This document shows positions 10,853-22,649 of a DNA stretch of 64,000 bases, one piece after another. Position 1 is the stretch's first letter. Each line of letters opens with the position of its first letter. The position numbers were made by a program, and so were the translations under genes. The notes below the pieces were generated by a model. The model made no database searches and was not told the origin of the DNA. It saw only the letters and a program-made list of their open reading frames with translations. The stretch is from Eucommia ulmoides (Eukaryota > Streptophyta > Magnoliopsida > Garryales > Eucommiaceae), in the NCBI GenBank assembly GCA_016647705.1, contig CM028334.1, positions 6,429,046 to 6,493,045 of the forward strand, given 5' to 3'.

Positions 10853-12448
10853 TGCTACACGCTCGGATTCACAACCTTGTTTCCTCCTCGCGGTAATTGG
10901 ACTACTTGCAAATGTACGAGGTCTAGTTTTAATATAATGGATCTTTTAGGATCGGATATCGTTCCACTGGGAAATTCGTGTAATTCGGTTGAGTATTGTG
11001 ATTTACATAGTTTTGTATTATCTCGACTAATCGTAATTCGTTTGTTTTCTATTTACTATACTAAGATAGACTACAACTATTGGGTTAGTTCTAATTACAC
11101 TAATTACTTAGGTATTAATGTCTTTCATATAATGTATAATCGATGTCATTTAGTTAGCTATAACAGTTTTTATCTAATCCAACAACCTCTGTATCAATAA
11201 CTCCTTCACTACCTCTGCCGAGTGTAAGATGGGGGATTACACGACTGCGTGTCAACGAATAAGTCCCCTTCAACGCCTTAACGACCCTAGGTCGCGTGAG
11301 TCTCTAGCCAACGTCATGGGTTGCATACGTTCTAACGCCCTCCCGGGTCGTTAGAAAGTCACGTTGTATTTACCCTAGTCCGAATTCGGGGTTACCTCTC
11401 CCGAGTGTCAAACTCTGTATTCTCGTTTTCTCTATACAAGCATAATATCTAGAATAACGGTAAACACAATCGGATTTAGACAAACAACACGTTAAAGTAA
11501 CATTAATTCATTCAACTACACGGTTACATGATTTCGACTACACCTAAGTAACATTTAACTACTACTATAAGATCTTAGCCATATACCATACAAAATAAGA
11601 GGGATTCAACATTCTTAGATATGAAAAAGTGATTACAAAGAATAAAACAAGAGAGAAACGATCAAATCTGGAAGTGAAACGGTTCACTGTCGCTAATGAT
11701 CGATCCGCAAGTTATCCTTCTTTATCCGAATGATGAACCTCCTTCTTGATCTTCAAAATATAGTTTAAGAGCTCTTTACTAGGGTTAGGGTTCTTCAACA
11801 ACCTGTTTCAGATGTGGCCAAGGGGTATTTATAGGCTTAGGGGTTCAAAAATATCTAAACAGATATTTTGATCTGTTCTGCGATTTCTGCCTAAGCGGTG
11901 GAAACTCCGCTTAGGTGGTGCTTAAGTCGGTTAGAATTCCGCCTAAGAGGTAGAATCTTCGCTTAGGCGGAGGACTAACTTTTTGGCTCCTTATCTTTCT
12001 AACGGAATTCCGCCTAGGCGGTAGCTACTTCGCCTAGGTGGATTTACAGCAGTGCAGCTCAATCCAGCAGTTCAGTCAATCCAGCATTCTGATGGATTTT
12101 CGCCTAGGCGGTGAAAACTTCGCCTAGGCGGATTCAATACTTCAGCCCTTGCAACCTTCTGACGGATTTCCGCCTAGGCGGTGGAAACTTCGCCTAGGCG
12201 GATTTCAAATCTTCAGTTTTTGTATCTTTCTGCTGAATTTCCACCTAGGCGGACTTGCTCTGTCATTTGAAACCTCATTTTTTCATCTTTTTGGCTACCC
12301 TTTTTTGCACCATTTCGCTCGGTTTGCCGATTGTTTACTTCCCTGCTCCTGACTAATAAAAACAGCTAAAACGATATTCAAACTTCAATAAAGTACTCGA
12401 AAACTGGCAAATTCGGTTTAGAATTAGATAGGTATTTTACACCTATCA
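10853..12448 (-). mobile_element. Solo LTR of the same Athila family
   Basis: 1,596 bp with TG...CA ends, flanked by a perfect 5-bp duplication GTTAG (10848-10852 and 12449-12453). It is diverged from the host LTR but has the same parts: ACTACTTGCAAATGTACGAGG region, paired CGCCTAGGCG palindromes, and a TATA box (TATTTATA plus strand, 11826-11833, i.e. TATAAATA on minus). It arose by insertion of a related element followed by LTR-LTR recombination. Confidence 0.9.
11880..12250 (-). promoter_or_regulatory. Paired CGCCTAGGCG palindrome array in U3 of the solo LTR
   Basis: Pairs of the 10-bp palindrome CGCCTAGGCG or near variants recur, e.g. 12011 with 12031 and 12171 with 12191. Start-to-start spacing within a pair is 20 bp, with a GTGGAAACTT-like spacer. 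On the minus strand the array lies upstream of the TATA box. Probable enhancer or host-factor binding array; function inferred. Confidence 0.5.
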
Positions 12449-12539
12449 GTTAGGGATCATCAACTCTCTTTTTCAGACGTGGGAAAGGGGTATATATAGG
12501 CCAAAGGTTTCAAAAATATCTAAACAAATATTTTACCCT

Positions 12540-12870
12540 GTTTTGCGAAATTCGCCTAGGCAATAGAATCTTCGCCTAGGCGGAGTTTAAGTAGGTTAGA
12601 AATCTACTTAGGCGATGGTTTATTCGCCTAAGCGGAGGACTAACTTCTTCATTTTCTTTCATTCTGACTGATTTTCGCCTAGGCGGTAGAAACTTCGCCT
12701 AGGCGGATTTCAGCATTTAAGCACTTCCAGCATTTCAGCACTTCTAGCATTCTAACGGAATTCTGCCTAGGCGGTAGAAACTTCGCCTAGGCGAATTTCA
12801 ACATATTAGCACTTCCAACCTTCTGACGGATTTTCGTCTAGGCGGTGGAAACTTTGCTTAGGCGGATTTC
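12540..12870 (-). promoter_or_regulatory. Paired palindrome array in U3 of the Athila 3' LTR
   Basis: Same design as in the solo LTR: CGCCTAGGCG pairs with spacers like GTAGAAACTT, upstream (minus strand) of TATATATA at 12491. Confidence 0.5.
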
Positions 12871-13062
12871 AGCTGTTCTTGAAACCTCAATTTTTTTTAT
12901 CTTTTGGCTACCTTTTTTTCCACTGTTTCGCTCAGTTTGTCGATTGTTTACGTCCCTACACTTGAATTATAAAAAAAAGCTAAAAAGAAATTAAAACTTT
13001 AATAAAATACTCGAAAACTGGCAAATTCGGTTTAGAAATAGATAGGTATTTTACACCTATCA

Positions 13063-14744
13063 AATACCCCCAAACTTGGAATTTTGCTAGTCCTCGAGCA
13101 AAACACCCTAATACTAAATAACACTAACTACATTAATTAGCTAATTTCTAAACTAAAAACAAATAATCATTAATAAATAAGAAGTAAACAACTGTGAGAT
13201 TCAAGTTCAATCAAAGAGAACATGTTGTTCTTTCCTCAACAACCCGTAATCAGATCCGGTTAAGGAATAACACACACCACGTGGTGTTCCAGAATTTCAG
13301 CACTCAATATCAGTTAAAATCATTCTAGATCCATTTGAAATGTATGTGTGTGAGAACTCAGATGTATAACTAATCAAACACCGGATTGGATTATTCAATA
13401 AATAAGATCATGACTTAAACTTGTTAAAACATTCAGGAAAGCCATATGCTTAACTAGGCTCAGCTATCTACTAATATAGGTTTGGACATTCACAGAGATC
13501 AATAGGGCTTGGTTTGGCTTTGGAGAACGACCAAGGGTATCGTAGAAATAGAAACTCATTATAATTTTAACGATACCCGAGACACAAATGCTTGTCGCTA
13601 AAACTCTCTCATAACCCCCTATCTTTGAAGATATAACCCTGAACAAGATTAAGTAAATTTGTATTCACTTGTCACAACAACCGAGATTTAAACACTATAT
13701 TCACATAGTGTTTTTTTTTTTTTTTTTAACACACACCCCCAAACTTATTCAATTTTGTACAATTTTAGGGGCGTGTAAATACAACTAAAGGATTGACAAG
13801 TGAATACGCTTATACTTAACCAATAATATTTAAACTGAAACTCCGATTGCTCACTTCAAGTTAGCATAATCTAATGTTACTTGATTTCACTCAATTTTTA
13901 CTTTTATTCTTAGTGACGATGGTTTTGAAAGATTTATTTGGTTAAAGTATAGAAAGAAGTTCAGAATTGACAAGTTTATGGCTTCAACAGGAGAACGAGG
14001 GAATAAATTTTCAGGTTAGTTTCAAACGGTTCAAGCGATAAAAACGAAGGCCTATATCATGCCTCCAAAATTACCTTACCTATAATTTCGCCTTAAGCCG
14101 CCCCCAATCAAGTTCTAGATTCCTCATTTCTGTCATGAATTTATTACTAAATAATCGGCGTCAAATCGTTCAACTAATTATACAATGAGTTTATGCGATC
14201 GTGCGATTTAGGATCAAAATAATTTTTACCTAATCGACATGCTATGCACACAAAACACACATGAATGACATTACCCCTGATCTCAATATGCAATTAGGGG
14301 ATAATTTTCATCATCGGGACATGGTTCGGACGAACTCAAAAACTCAGCATGCACGTACAACTATATTCATTAACATATCTACTCTAATTCTACAAACTAA
14401 CATTACTTATACTAATGATCCTTACACATGCATAACTAATCATTACACATGCACAACAAAAAAAATTTCAAAATTTACAAAAACTAAACATTAATACCAT
14501 TATAAGCAAAAATTTGTCCACAAAAAAGAATTTTGTCCTATTCACATAAAAAAAAAATTCATCCTTCATATCCCAAAAAGAACAAAAACTACATGCTTGC
14601 ATGCTTAATACCCCCAAACTTGAACGAGGCAGTGTCCTCACTGCCTAGGCAGGGAACCCAATAACAGAATAGAAATCTAAGTATTGAAAACTGGGTTGGA
14701 CACATACCTAGGAGGGATGACATACAAGTCTAACCTCTTACCAT
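13063..14744 (-). other. Athila 3' noncoding region with three polypurine-tract-like motifs
   Basis: No ORF of note. On the minus strand AAGTTTGGGGGT occurs three times, at 13066-13077 (adjacent to the 3' LTR, the functional position), 13735-13746 and 14610-14621. Extra polypurine tracts are known in some plant Gypsy elements. A 17-T tract lies at about 13711. Confidence 0.6.
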
Positions 14745-15837
14745 TCATTGGGGAGGAGATGGTGGTTGCGGCTCATCGATCTTGAAAGGCGGCATGGGCG
14801 TATAACGCGTTATGTCGATTCCGAGATGTTCAAATAAAACCCTTTGATTTTGATCTTGCTGCCAAATGTAGTGATCCATGTAAATCTCCATCCGAGAAAA
14901 AATATTTTGGAGATGGCTCATGTCAGATTGGAGACCATGGATATCTCGCAAAATCTGGTTTAGTTGGTTACGGCGGGTTGTGGGCGTTGGTGCCTCCGAA
15001 GGGTCGGCTTCTTCCTCGTCAGGACCCTCTTCTCCCTCAACTGGTCCTCCCTTCCACAATTGGTTAATCATTGAAAGATCGAGCGGATGTTTAGGTGGCA
15101 AGGGGCTTGTCGCTGTAAAATGAACTCCGGCACGCAGAAATAGAACGGTTAGGAAGGAGGGAAAAGGAAGGCCACTCTTCGTCGTTTTGGCAACATGAAG
15201 TATGGAAGAGAAGATGTGCCAACTGACATTGACGAGGGTCCCTGTATCGATGCCATATAGCATAAAAGTACGCTCCTTGGAAACATCTGAAACGTGGGAG
15301 GTGGGGAGCAGATTCGCGCAGATGAATTGATGCCATGTCTTCGGGATTAGTTTAAAAAACTGTGCCTTAAAGATGGCCTGACCCTGCCATGTGTTTTTCC
15401 ATTGGGCGTTACCCTTAATCAGGGCCTGAATCATAGCATTCATCATTGGTGTGACGGCTTCGGATAAATCCTGCGAGGTTTCCGGCCCCGTCAAACTCAG
15501 CAACTCATTGAAGTGGTCCGCACTGAACAAAATTAGGATGTTTCAGACCTTCGTTTGAAAGCCAGTGGCTTCAGTAAAATTCGCGTACCAAGGCCAACTC
15601 CCCTAGTGGGGGTGAAGCGCAGAACTGTTCTCATTTTCGACTTTGTATGACTGTCCTGAATTCTTCAGGGAGTTCTTGCAAAGGTCCGAACCCTCTTTGG
15701 AGAATTCTGGAACGCCTACTTTTATATAAGTTGAAATGGGCTTCGGCTTGCTTGGAAACGAATTTTAAGGAGTTGTAATCCGTGGCAACCGAAGATTCTT
15801 CTGTGCGTGGTTGTTTAGACGCTCGACGCTTTGCCAT
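14745..15837 (-). pseudogene. Athila env-like ORF (post-pol ORF)
   Basis: The reading frame begins MAKRRASKQPR at 15837 and is open for 68 codons. After a stop and frame break it continues as a 261-codon ORF (15530-14745) containing a conserved block with PKTWHQFICANLLPTS and DTGTLVNVSWHI. This resembles the putative plant transposon protein family found downstream of pol in Athila elements. The C-terminal part is acidic then proline-rich. I see no clear signal peptide, so 'env-like' is positional. It is broken and not expected to make a full product. Confidence 0.65.
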
Positions 15838-16454
15838 TTTGCCTATAAATCACAATCACAACACAAGCCACAACAATAACAATAGAACACACAATTCAAC
15901 CCATTGTCAGCGAACACACAATGCCCTTTTAACAACCACATACAAACCAAAACCAAACAATACGAATTTCACAATATATCATGCCAACCAAAACCAAATC
16001 ACATTTTTTTTCGCAATATAGCCTAAAATAAATGATTCCCATTGTGTATCTACACATAAACATGATAGGCTTTACCAAAAATCAGTCCTAAAATAATAGC
16101 ATGAAAAACGCAATACTAGGGTTTAAAAGGGTTTAGGGTTCTATCCAAATCCAAGGATTTTTGAAATAAATATGCAAATGAAACAAAGATTTCAACAATT
16201 AAATAAAAAATAAGATCATTGATACTTACTTGTTGAAAAATTTCGGTCAAATCACTTGAAGATGTTGATTTCGCACTGTTCACCCATTAAACCCTAGATT
16301 TCCAAAAATCGGGTAGAGAAATCCAATGCTTGAATGAAGATTCTTGGTAGAATTCCAAGTTTTTCGCAATTGAAGATGAATTTTTAAAGGGAGGAAAGGA
16401 TTTGGGATGGTGAAATTGAGAGGTTTCTGAAAATTTTAGGAGGGAAGTGTTATT

Positions 16455-16760
16455 TGCGAAGGGAAAGACTCTTATTTAAAATAGGGTTGCCGCGAATTCA
16501 CCTAGGCGGAGGTTTTTCCGCCTAGGTGAAGTAGCGTATTTTGTTTTTGTAAAAGACCTTCTGACATTAATTCGCTTATGCAGAGGTTTTTCTGCCCAGG
16601 CGAAGTTTTATCAGTGTGAAACCCTTCGATTCTGTTGTTAATCTACCTAGGCGGTGGTTTTTTTTCGCCTAGGCGAATTTACGCCAGTATAAAAACTCAG
16701 CCTTCTGTCCTATTTCCGCCTAGGCGGTGGTTTCTTCGCCTAGGCGAATTTACGGCAGTG
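16455..16760 (-). promoter_or_regulatory. Candidate internal promoter upstream of env-like ORF
   Basis: Between integrase and the env-like ORF the LTR palindrome pairs reappear: CGCCTAGGCG at 16717 and 16737 (20 bp apart), with diverged ones near 16497-16515 and 16646-16670. On their env-facing side lies GGGAAAGACTCTTATTTAAA, parallel to GGGAAAGGGGTATATATAGG in the LTR. The order palindromes, TATA-like sequence, GGGAAAG is the same as in U3. Function is inferred. Confidence 0.45.
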
Positions 16761-17025
16761 TGGAGTTTGGCTGGATTCCTTCATGTTTTCACATTTTTGC
16801 TCTACACCTCTTACTTTCACTTCATTCCTTAAACGATTTTTAGCATGCAATTCAATCCTAAGTATCTAGCCCCATCAATTCACCACAAAAAATAATATTT
16901 CGAGATCAATACGATCTCCAAAAAGTAATTTATACAAAAGTTGAGAATGTTCGTTACCCTCGACGACATATCAAAAGATGTTTTTTGGTTTTACGTCCTC
17001 AGCTGGACGTTTATGAATTCTGGCT

Positions 17026-18462
17026 TTATCCTTCAATGAGGGAGATATTCTCCACAACTCGCTCTTCATCCTTGAAGTAGTGCTTGATCCGCTCCCCGTC
17101 GACGCGAAAAGTTCCTTCGTCTTTGCCTTCCAACTCGATAGCACCAAATGGATAAATATGCTTGATCCGGAATAGTCCAGACCACCAGGACTTCAACTTT
17201 CCAGGAAAGAGTCTCAGCCTTGAGTTAAACAATAGAGCTTGTTGGCCTGGACTGAACTCCCTCCAGACTATCATTTTATCATGCCACCTCTTCGTTTTAT
17301 CTTTATAAAGCTTGGCATTCTCATAAGCCTCGTGCCGAAATTCCTCAATTTCATTCAATTGGAGGAGACATTGCGCACCAGAAGCCTTTAGGTCAAAGTT
17401 GAGTTTCTTAATCGCCCAGAATGCACGGTGCTCCAATTTAACAGGAAAATGATACGCTTTTCTAAACACCAATCGATACGGCGATATGCCAATCGGTGTC
17501 TTAAAAGCCGTACGGCACGCTCATAAAGCATCATCAAGCTTCACCGCCTAATCCTTGCGATTAGTATGAACCATTTTCTCTAGAATTAGCTTGATTTCTC
17601 GGTTTGAAACTTCAGCTTGGCCATTTGTCTGTGGGTGGTATGGTAGCACCACCTTGTGCCTAATCCCATACTTTGCCAACAAAACACTAAGCATTTTGTT
17701 ACAGAAGTGGGTTCTCTCATCACTGATTGAGGCTCGAGGTGTCTCGAACCGTGTCATGACATTTTGTTGAAGGAACTTTAAAACCACTTTGGCATCATTG
17801 GTAGGTGTTGCCACGGCCTTGACCCATTTAGACACATAATCCACCGTTAACAGAATATACTCCTTACCAAATGACGGCGGAAATGGCCCCATGAAATCTA
17901 CGCCCCACACATCAAACAACTCAAGCTCAAGAATAGACGTCAATGCCAATTTATGCTTTCTCGATATGTTACCCACCCTTTGACATCTATCACAAGTTTT
18001 CACAAACGTGTACGAATCTTTGAACAAAAAAGGCCAGTAAAAACCTGATTGAAGTACTTTCGATGCTGTCTGAATCGCACCAAAATGGCCGCCACAAGGT
18101 GATGGATGGCAATGGTAGAGAATACTAGCCATTTCCTCATCCAGAACACATCTCCGGATCACCTGATCAACACATTTCTTGAATAGCAATGGCTTGTCCC
18201 ACAGATAATACTTTGCATCAAAAAGAAATTTCTTCATTTGGGCTCTAGTCAAATCAGGTGGTAACACATTACATGAAAGATAGTTCACAATATCCGCATA
18301 CCAAGGAAGTGCGTTTTCAACTGAAAATAGTTGTTCGTCAGGGAACACTTCCGTGATGCTAGACTCCTCACCAACGTCTTCTTGAATTAACCTTGACAAA
18401 TGGTCAGCAACAACGTTCTCACTCCCTTTTTTATCCCTTATTTCAGCATCAAACTTTTGCAA
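17026..18462 (-). pseudogene. Athila integrase
   Basis: A 304-codon ORF (18462-17548) carries the HHCC zinc-binding domain ([12 protein letters not shown] ... CDRCQRVG), then the catalytic core with [15 protein letters not shown] (first Asp), [10 protein letters not shown] (second Asp) and [12 protein letters not shown] (Glu). After a short break the C-terminal domain continues at 17472-17026 with [14 protein letters not shown] and [17 protein letters not shown]. The start of the first ORF also includes the RNase H-integrase linker (ADHLSRL). Integrase would insert element cDNA into the genome; the break between core and tail makes this copy defective. Confidence 0.9.
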
Positions 18463-18471
18463 TAGAAGAAT

Positions 18472-18882
18472 CTACCTTATCAATCTCGGCTTGGCATCTT
18501 TCTTTGCAAATAAGTACCGGATAGCCGCGTGATCCGTGTAGACAATCACTTTTGAACCGATGATATAAGACCGGAACTTATCACAAGCAAAAACAACAAC
18601 TAGAATTTCTTTCTCAGTCGTGGTTGAATTCTCCTGGGCATCATTCAATGTCTTACTTGCATAATAGATTGAGCGAAAGATCTTCTTCTTCTGTTGGCCT
18701 AACACCGCACCAATGGCATAGTCACTCGCATCGCACATAATCTCAAATGACATCTTCCAATCCGGAGCGACCATTATTGGAGCTGTGATCAACTTCTCCT
18801 TTATCGCCTTAAAAGCCTCCATGCAAGCCTCATTGAATTCAAATGAAGTATCCTTCTCAAGAAGGTAACATAACGGCTTCAC
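18472..18882 (-). pseudogene. Athila RNase H domain
   Basis: 136 codons with the plant Gypsy RNase H pattern: [45 protein letters not shown] and [20 protein letters not shown]. It follows RT in the same polyprotein order and is separated from integrase by a stop near 18470. Confidence 0.9.
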
Positions 18883-18939
18883 CGTCTTCGAGAAGTCCTT
18901 AATAAAGCGTCAGTAAAAGCCGACATGCCCCAAGAAACT

Positions 18940-19900
18940 TCAAACTCCTTTCACATTAATCGGTGGCGAAAGCTTCTCAATCGTTTCAATCTTTGCTCGG
19001 TCCACCTCAAGCCCCTTGGAAGAGACTCGATGACCCAAGATGATCCCCTCTTTAACCATAAAGTGGCACTTCTCCCAATTAAGAACTAAATTCTTCTCCT
19101 TACATCGGTCAAGAACAAGCGCCAAATTGTATAGACAGTGATCAAAAGACGACCCAAAGACTAAGAAGTCATCCATGAAGATTTCTATTTTCTCTTCCAC
19201 CATATCAGAAAAAATTGCCATCATACACCGTTGAAAAGTTTCCGATGCATTGGAAAGGCCGAACGGCATACGTCTATAAGCAAACGTCCCATACGAGCAT
19301 GTGAAAATAGTCTTTTTTTGGTCCTCCGGTGCAATGGCTATTTGATAGTAACCTGAAGAGCCATCAAGAAGGCAATAGTACTTATATCCGGCTAATTAAT
19401 CAAGCATTTGGTCAATGAAAGAGAGAGGAAAATGATCATTCCTCGTCACCTTATTCAATCTTCTATAATCAATGCATACATGCCATCCCGTGATGGTCCG
19501 TGTAGGAATAAGGTTGTCCTTATCATTCTTCACCACCATCATACCTCCTTTCTTGGGCACCACTTGCACCGGGCTAATCTACTCACTATTGGATATAGTA
19601 TATATAATTCCCGCATTCAAGAGCTTCAACACCTTCGCTCTCACCACTTTCTTCATAGCTGGATTTAGCCGCCGTTGATGTTCAATGGAGGGTTTGAACA
19701 CATCCTCCATCAAAATCTTATGCATGCAAACCGAATGGCTAATTCATTTGATATCCGATATAGACCAAGCAAAAGCGGATCGATGCCTCTTCAAGATTCT
19801 CAGTAACTTACTCTCCTCTTCTTCCATCAAAGATGATGAAATTATAACCGGATTGGTTGAATTCTCTCCCAAAAAAATATACCGAAGATGCTCCGGTAAT
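18940..19900 (-). pseudogene. Athila reverse transcriptase
   Basis: The frame includes the primer-grip side (VVPKKGGM, CIDYRRLNK), LLDGSSGYYQI, YRRMPFGLSNASETFQRCM and the catalytic FMDDF box, followed by HRVSSKGLEVD. Two in-frame stops interrupt it, one at 19579-19581 where families have Trp and one at 19396-19398. The N-terminal part is therefore separated from the 109-codon open segment starting at 19269. Confidence 0.9.
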
Positions 19901-19908
19901 TGCTTGAG

Positions 19909-20598
19909 TTATAATCCACCGTGAGGCGGATTTGATTTCTCGGGAGAGTCTACAACTTCTTCAATCTCCGCCACATGAATAAGATCTTCTACATCTTTAG
20001 ATTGAGCCTCCAAAGTTAGCACGTAGTCCATAACATCAAGTTTTGTGGTAGAACCTTTCTCACCAAGATCCTCCATAGATAAGGAATTTATGAGAGTATG
20101 CTCTAACGAATCCGTCTCTATATTTGCAAGAAAGAACTCTCTCACGCAAAAGTCCACAACATCAACTCGATTGCAATTGGGAAGTTCATCAGAAAAGTTT
20201 ATAGTTTTAAAAATGTTGAACCTTATTTCTTCATCATTCACTCTTAACGTCAGATTTCCATTGTGCACATCAATTAAGGCCTTTCTCGTTGCAAGGAAAT
20301 GTCTTCCTAGGATGATCGGAATTTCTCTATCTTCTTCCAATTCTAGCACAACAAAATCCACCGAAAATATGAATTTGTCTACCTTCACTAGCACATCCTC
20401 AATGATACCTTTAGGATAGGTTAACGAATGATCCGCCATTTGAAGAGAGATCGTTGTCGGCTTTGCACTCCCAAGTCCTAACTTCCGATAAATGGAAGAA
20501 GGCATCAAATTAATACTCGCCCCAAGATCATAAAGAGCTTTATCAAAATGAGATTTCCCGATAGTACCTTGAATTGTGAAACTACCCGGATCCTTCAA
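19909..20598 (-). pseudogene. Athila aspartic protease region
   Basis: A 229-codon ORF. The active-site-like DLGAS (residues 24-28) is the form used by Athila/Tat elements in place of DTGA. IIEDVLVKVDKF and PIILGRHFLATRKALIDV follow, the latter matching the second conserved ILGR block. The protease would process the Gag-Pol polyprotein. Its C-terminal part is the linker to RT. Confidence 0.88.
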
Positions 20599-22445
20599 TT
20601 GGTAGGCAACTTCCTTTGTAGTATTGCACTACACTCCTCCGTTAGATTTACCGTTTCGTCCTCCTCCAACTTTGTTTTCTTTGTCATAATGTCTTTCAAG
20701 AACTTACCATAGTTGGGCATTTGCTCCAATGCACCCGCAAAAGGAATGTTGATGTGGATTTTCTTGAAAATTTCAAGAAATTTTACAAATTGGGCATCCA
20801 ACTTCCTCTTTTGGAATCTTTTAGGATATGGCAATAGGGTTACTAGAATTGGTGGATTTTCTGAGAATGTTACTCGCCCCGGCATCACCCTTTCATCTCT
20901 TCTTTTCTCCTCGACTTTCTCTTGGTTCTTATCCTCATTCAAGTTTTCACTCGGCTTCTTCTTTCTTTTATCGATTTTTACTTCAATTTTCTTATCTCTA
21001 ATTGTTCTTGGTTCATCATGATGAAACTCATGACTCACTCCCGGCTCATTTTCCATAGGCTTGCTTACCTCCACTTCTCTTCCGCTCCTCAACTTAATCG
21101 CCTTGCATTCCATAGGGTTGGTTTCCATGTTGCTTGGAAACTTTTCCTTTTGTTGCTCTTAGATGGACCTAGCAAGCTGCGCGATTTGAGTTTCTAAAGA
21201 CTTCACCGTGGCATTAGTGTTTGTACAAGTTGTATCGATTGAGTCAAGTCGTGTTTCATGTTTGTTCAGCTGGTTATGTGTCTCACGCATCATAGTCTGA
21301 GTCTCATTCATAAACGAACCCAAGACTTCATCCAAATTTGATTTTGGATTATGCATTGGTGGTTGTTTCATTTGACAATTGGATTGTATCGGATATCCCG
21401 GAGCTTGATTTCCATATCCTGGAGGTGGCCGCAAAGAGTTTTGATTGTTCGCATATAAGAAGTTCTCATGGTTACGAAGTCCAGGATTGTAATGTGTTGG
21501 AATGTTGGTAGCGGGCCTAAAAGTATAGGCTCGATTGTTTAGAAAATGGCATTCATCGAACTCATTAACTAATCCAGATTGAGAACAACTTACTGCAATC
21601 TTCTTCCCTTGACTTGACAAAGCGCCTTTGGTAGACAAGGCGACCAATTGATTCGAGAGCTTGCACACTTGGGTCGATAACGTTGCAATATGGTCAGATT
21701 CTTGGATAGAAGAGACCTGTCTTCCCGTGTTCCTCTCATTCGGCCATTGATAATTGTTAGCCGCCATTTCTTCCAATAGTGCATTAGCTTCGATCGGGGT
21801 TTTGGACAACAACGATCCCCATGAGGCAGCATCAATGATCGTTCTGGTTTGGTCATCCAATCCATTGTAAAACAATTGGGTTTGAAACCAATCCTGATAC
21901 CCGTGTTGGGGGCACCTTCGCAATAGATCCTTGAATTGCTCCCACGCCTCAAATAACGGCCCAAAGTCTCTCTGGCGAAATTGCGCAATCTCGCCTCAGA
22001 GTTGAGAAGTCTTAAAAGATGGAAAGAACTTAGTGAGGAACCTTTGTGCAAGGTCCTCCCAAGTATTAATGCTTCCCGGTTGGATAGATTGAAACCAACC
22101 CCGTGCTACATCTTATAAAGAGAAAGGGAATAACCTCAATCGTATGACATATTCAGCCACACCATTGATTTTTACAATGTCACAAATCTCGAGAAAGGTT
22201 GTCAAGTGGACGTTGGGGTCTTCATGAATATTCTCGCCATATTGGTTTTACTTAACCATGTTGATTAGGGCGGGATTCAACTCAAAATTATTTGCTTGGA
22301 TCAGCTGTCTCCGGATCCTTGAATAATTATCCAGCATTAAAGGTCGATAATAGTCCCTAAGGACTCATTGTGGTCGCTCTTGCTCCGGAGGCTGGAGTGC
22401 GTGTGGCTCCGGCAGTTGTGGAACATTTTCACGTCCCCCGGCCAT
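20595..22445 (-). pseudogene. Athila gag
   Basis: Likely start at 22445 (MAGGRENVPQLPEPH), soon interrupted by stops. Recognisable blocks are GWFQSIQPGSI with WEDLAQRFLTKFFP, then in the 254-codon ORF (21923-21159) CPQHGYQDWFQTQ, YNGLDDQTRTIIDAA and LLEEMAANNYQWP, followed by Asn/Pro-rich sequence. A 177-codon ORF (21128-20595) is the gag-protease linker (LRSGREVE, PYPKRFQKRKLD, HINIPFAGALEQMP). Several frameshifts separate the parts. Gag would form the particle coat and bind RNA. Confidence 0.85.
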
Positions 22446-22625
22446 AGTGGTAGCTTTCTCCTCTTTCTGTTTACTAATGCGTTGACTATGCCACATGCAC
22501 TGCTTAGTTCAAACAAATAAATCCAATAAACAAATGAATTGAATGAAATTAAAAGCAAAATAATTATCGTAATTAACATCCAGCTACTTGATCACAATTT
22601 CAACTCAATTGAAAAACACTGTGTG

Positions 22626-22643
22626 TCCCCGGCAACGGCACCA
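22626..22643 (-). other. Athila primer-binding site (tRNA-Asp type)
   Basis: The minus strand reads TGGTGCCGTTGCCGGGGA six bases inside the 5' LTR end. It is a one-base variant of TGGCGCCGTTGCCGGGGA, complementary to the 3' end of tRNA-Asp and typical of Athila/Tat elements. Confidence 0.88.
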
Positions 22644-22649
22644 AAAACT

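Larger units (their letters stand above)
9925..13062 (-). repeat. Athila 3' LTR, interrupted by a solo LTR
   Basis: Two parts (9925-10852 and 12449-13062) together match the uninterrupted LTR at 22650-24171. The break falls inside CTAGGGTTAGGGATCAT, which is intact in the other LTR. The second part carries U3 palindromes and the TATA-like TATATATA at 12491-12498. Confidence 0.88.

Noticed and set aside
19408-21197. Plus-strand ORFs of 68-124 codons opposite Athila pol and gag
   Set aside because: Shadows of the minus-strand retrotransposon genes.
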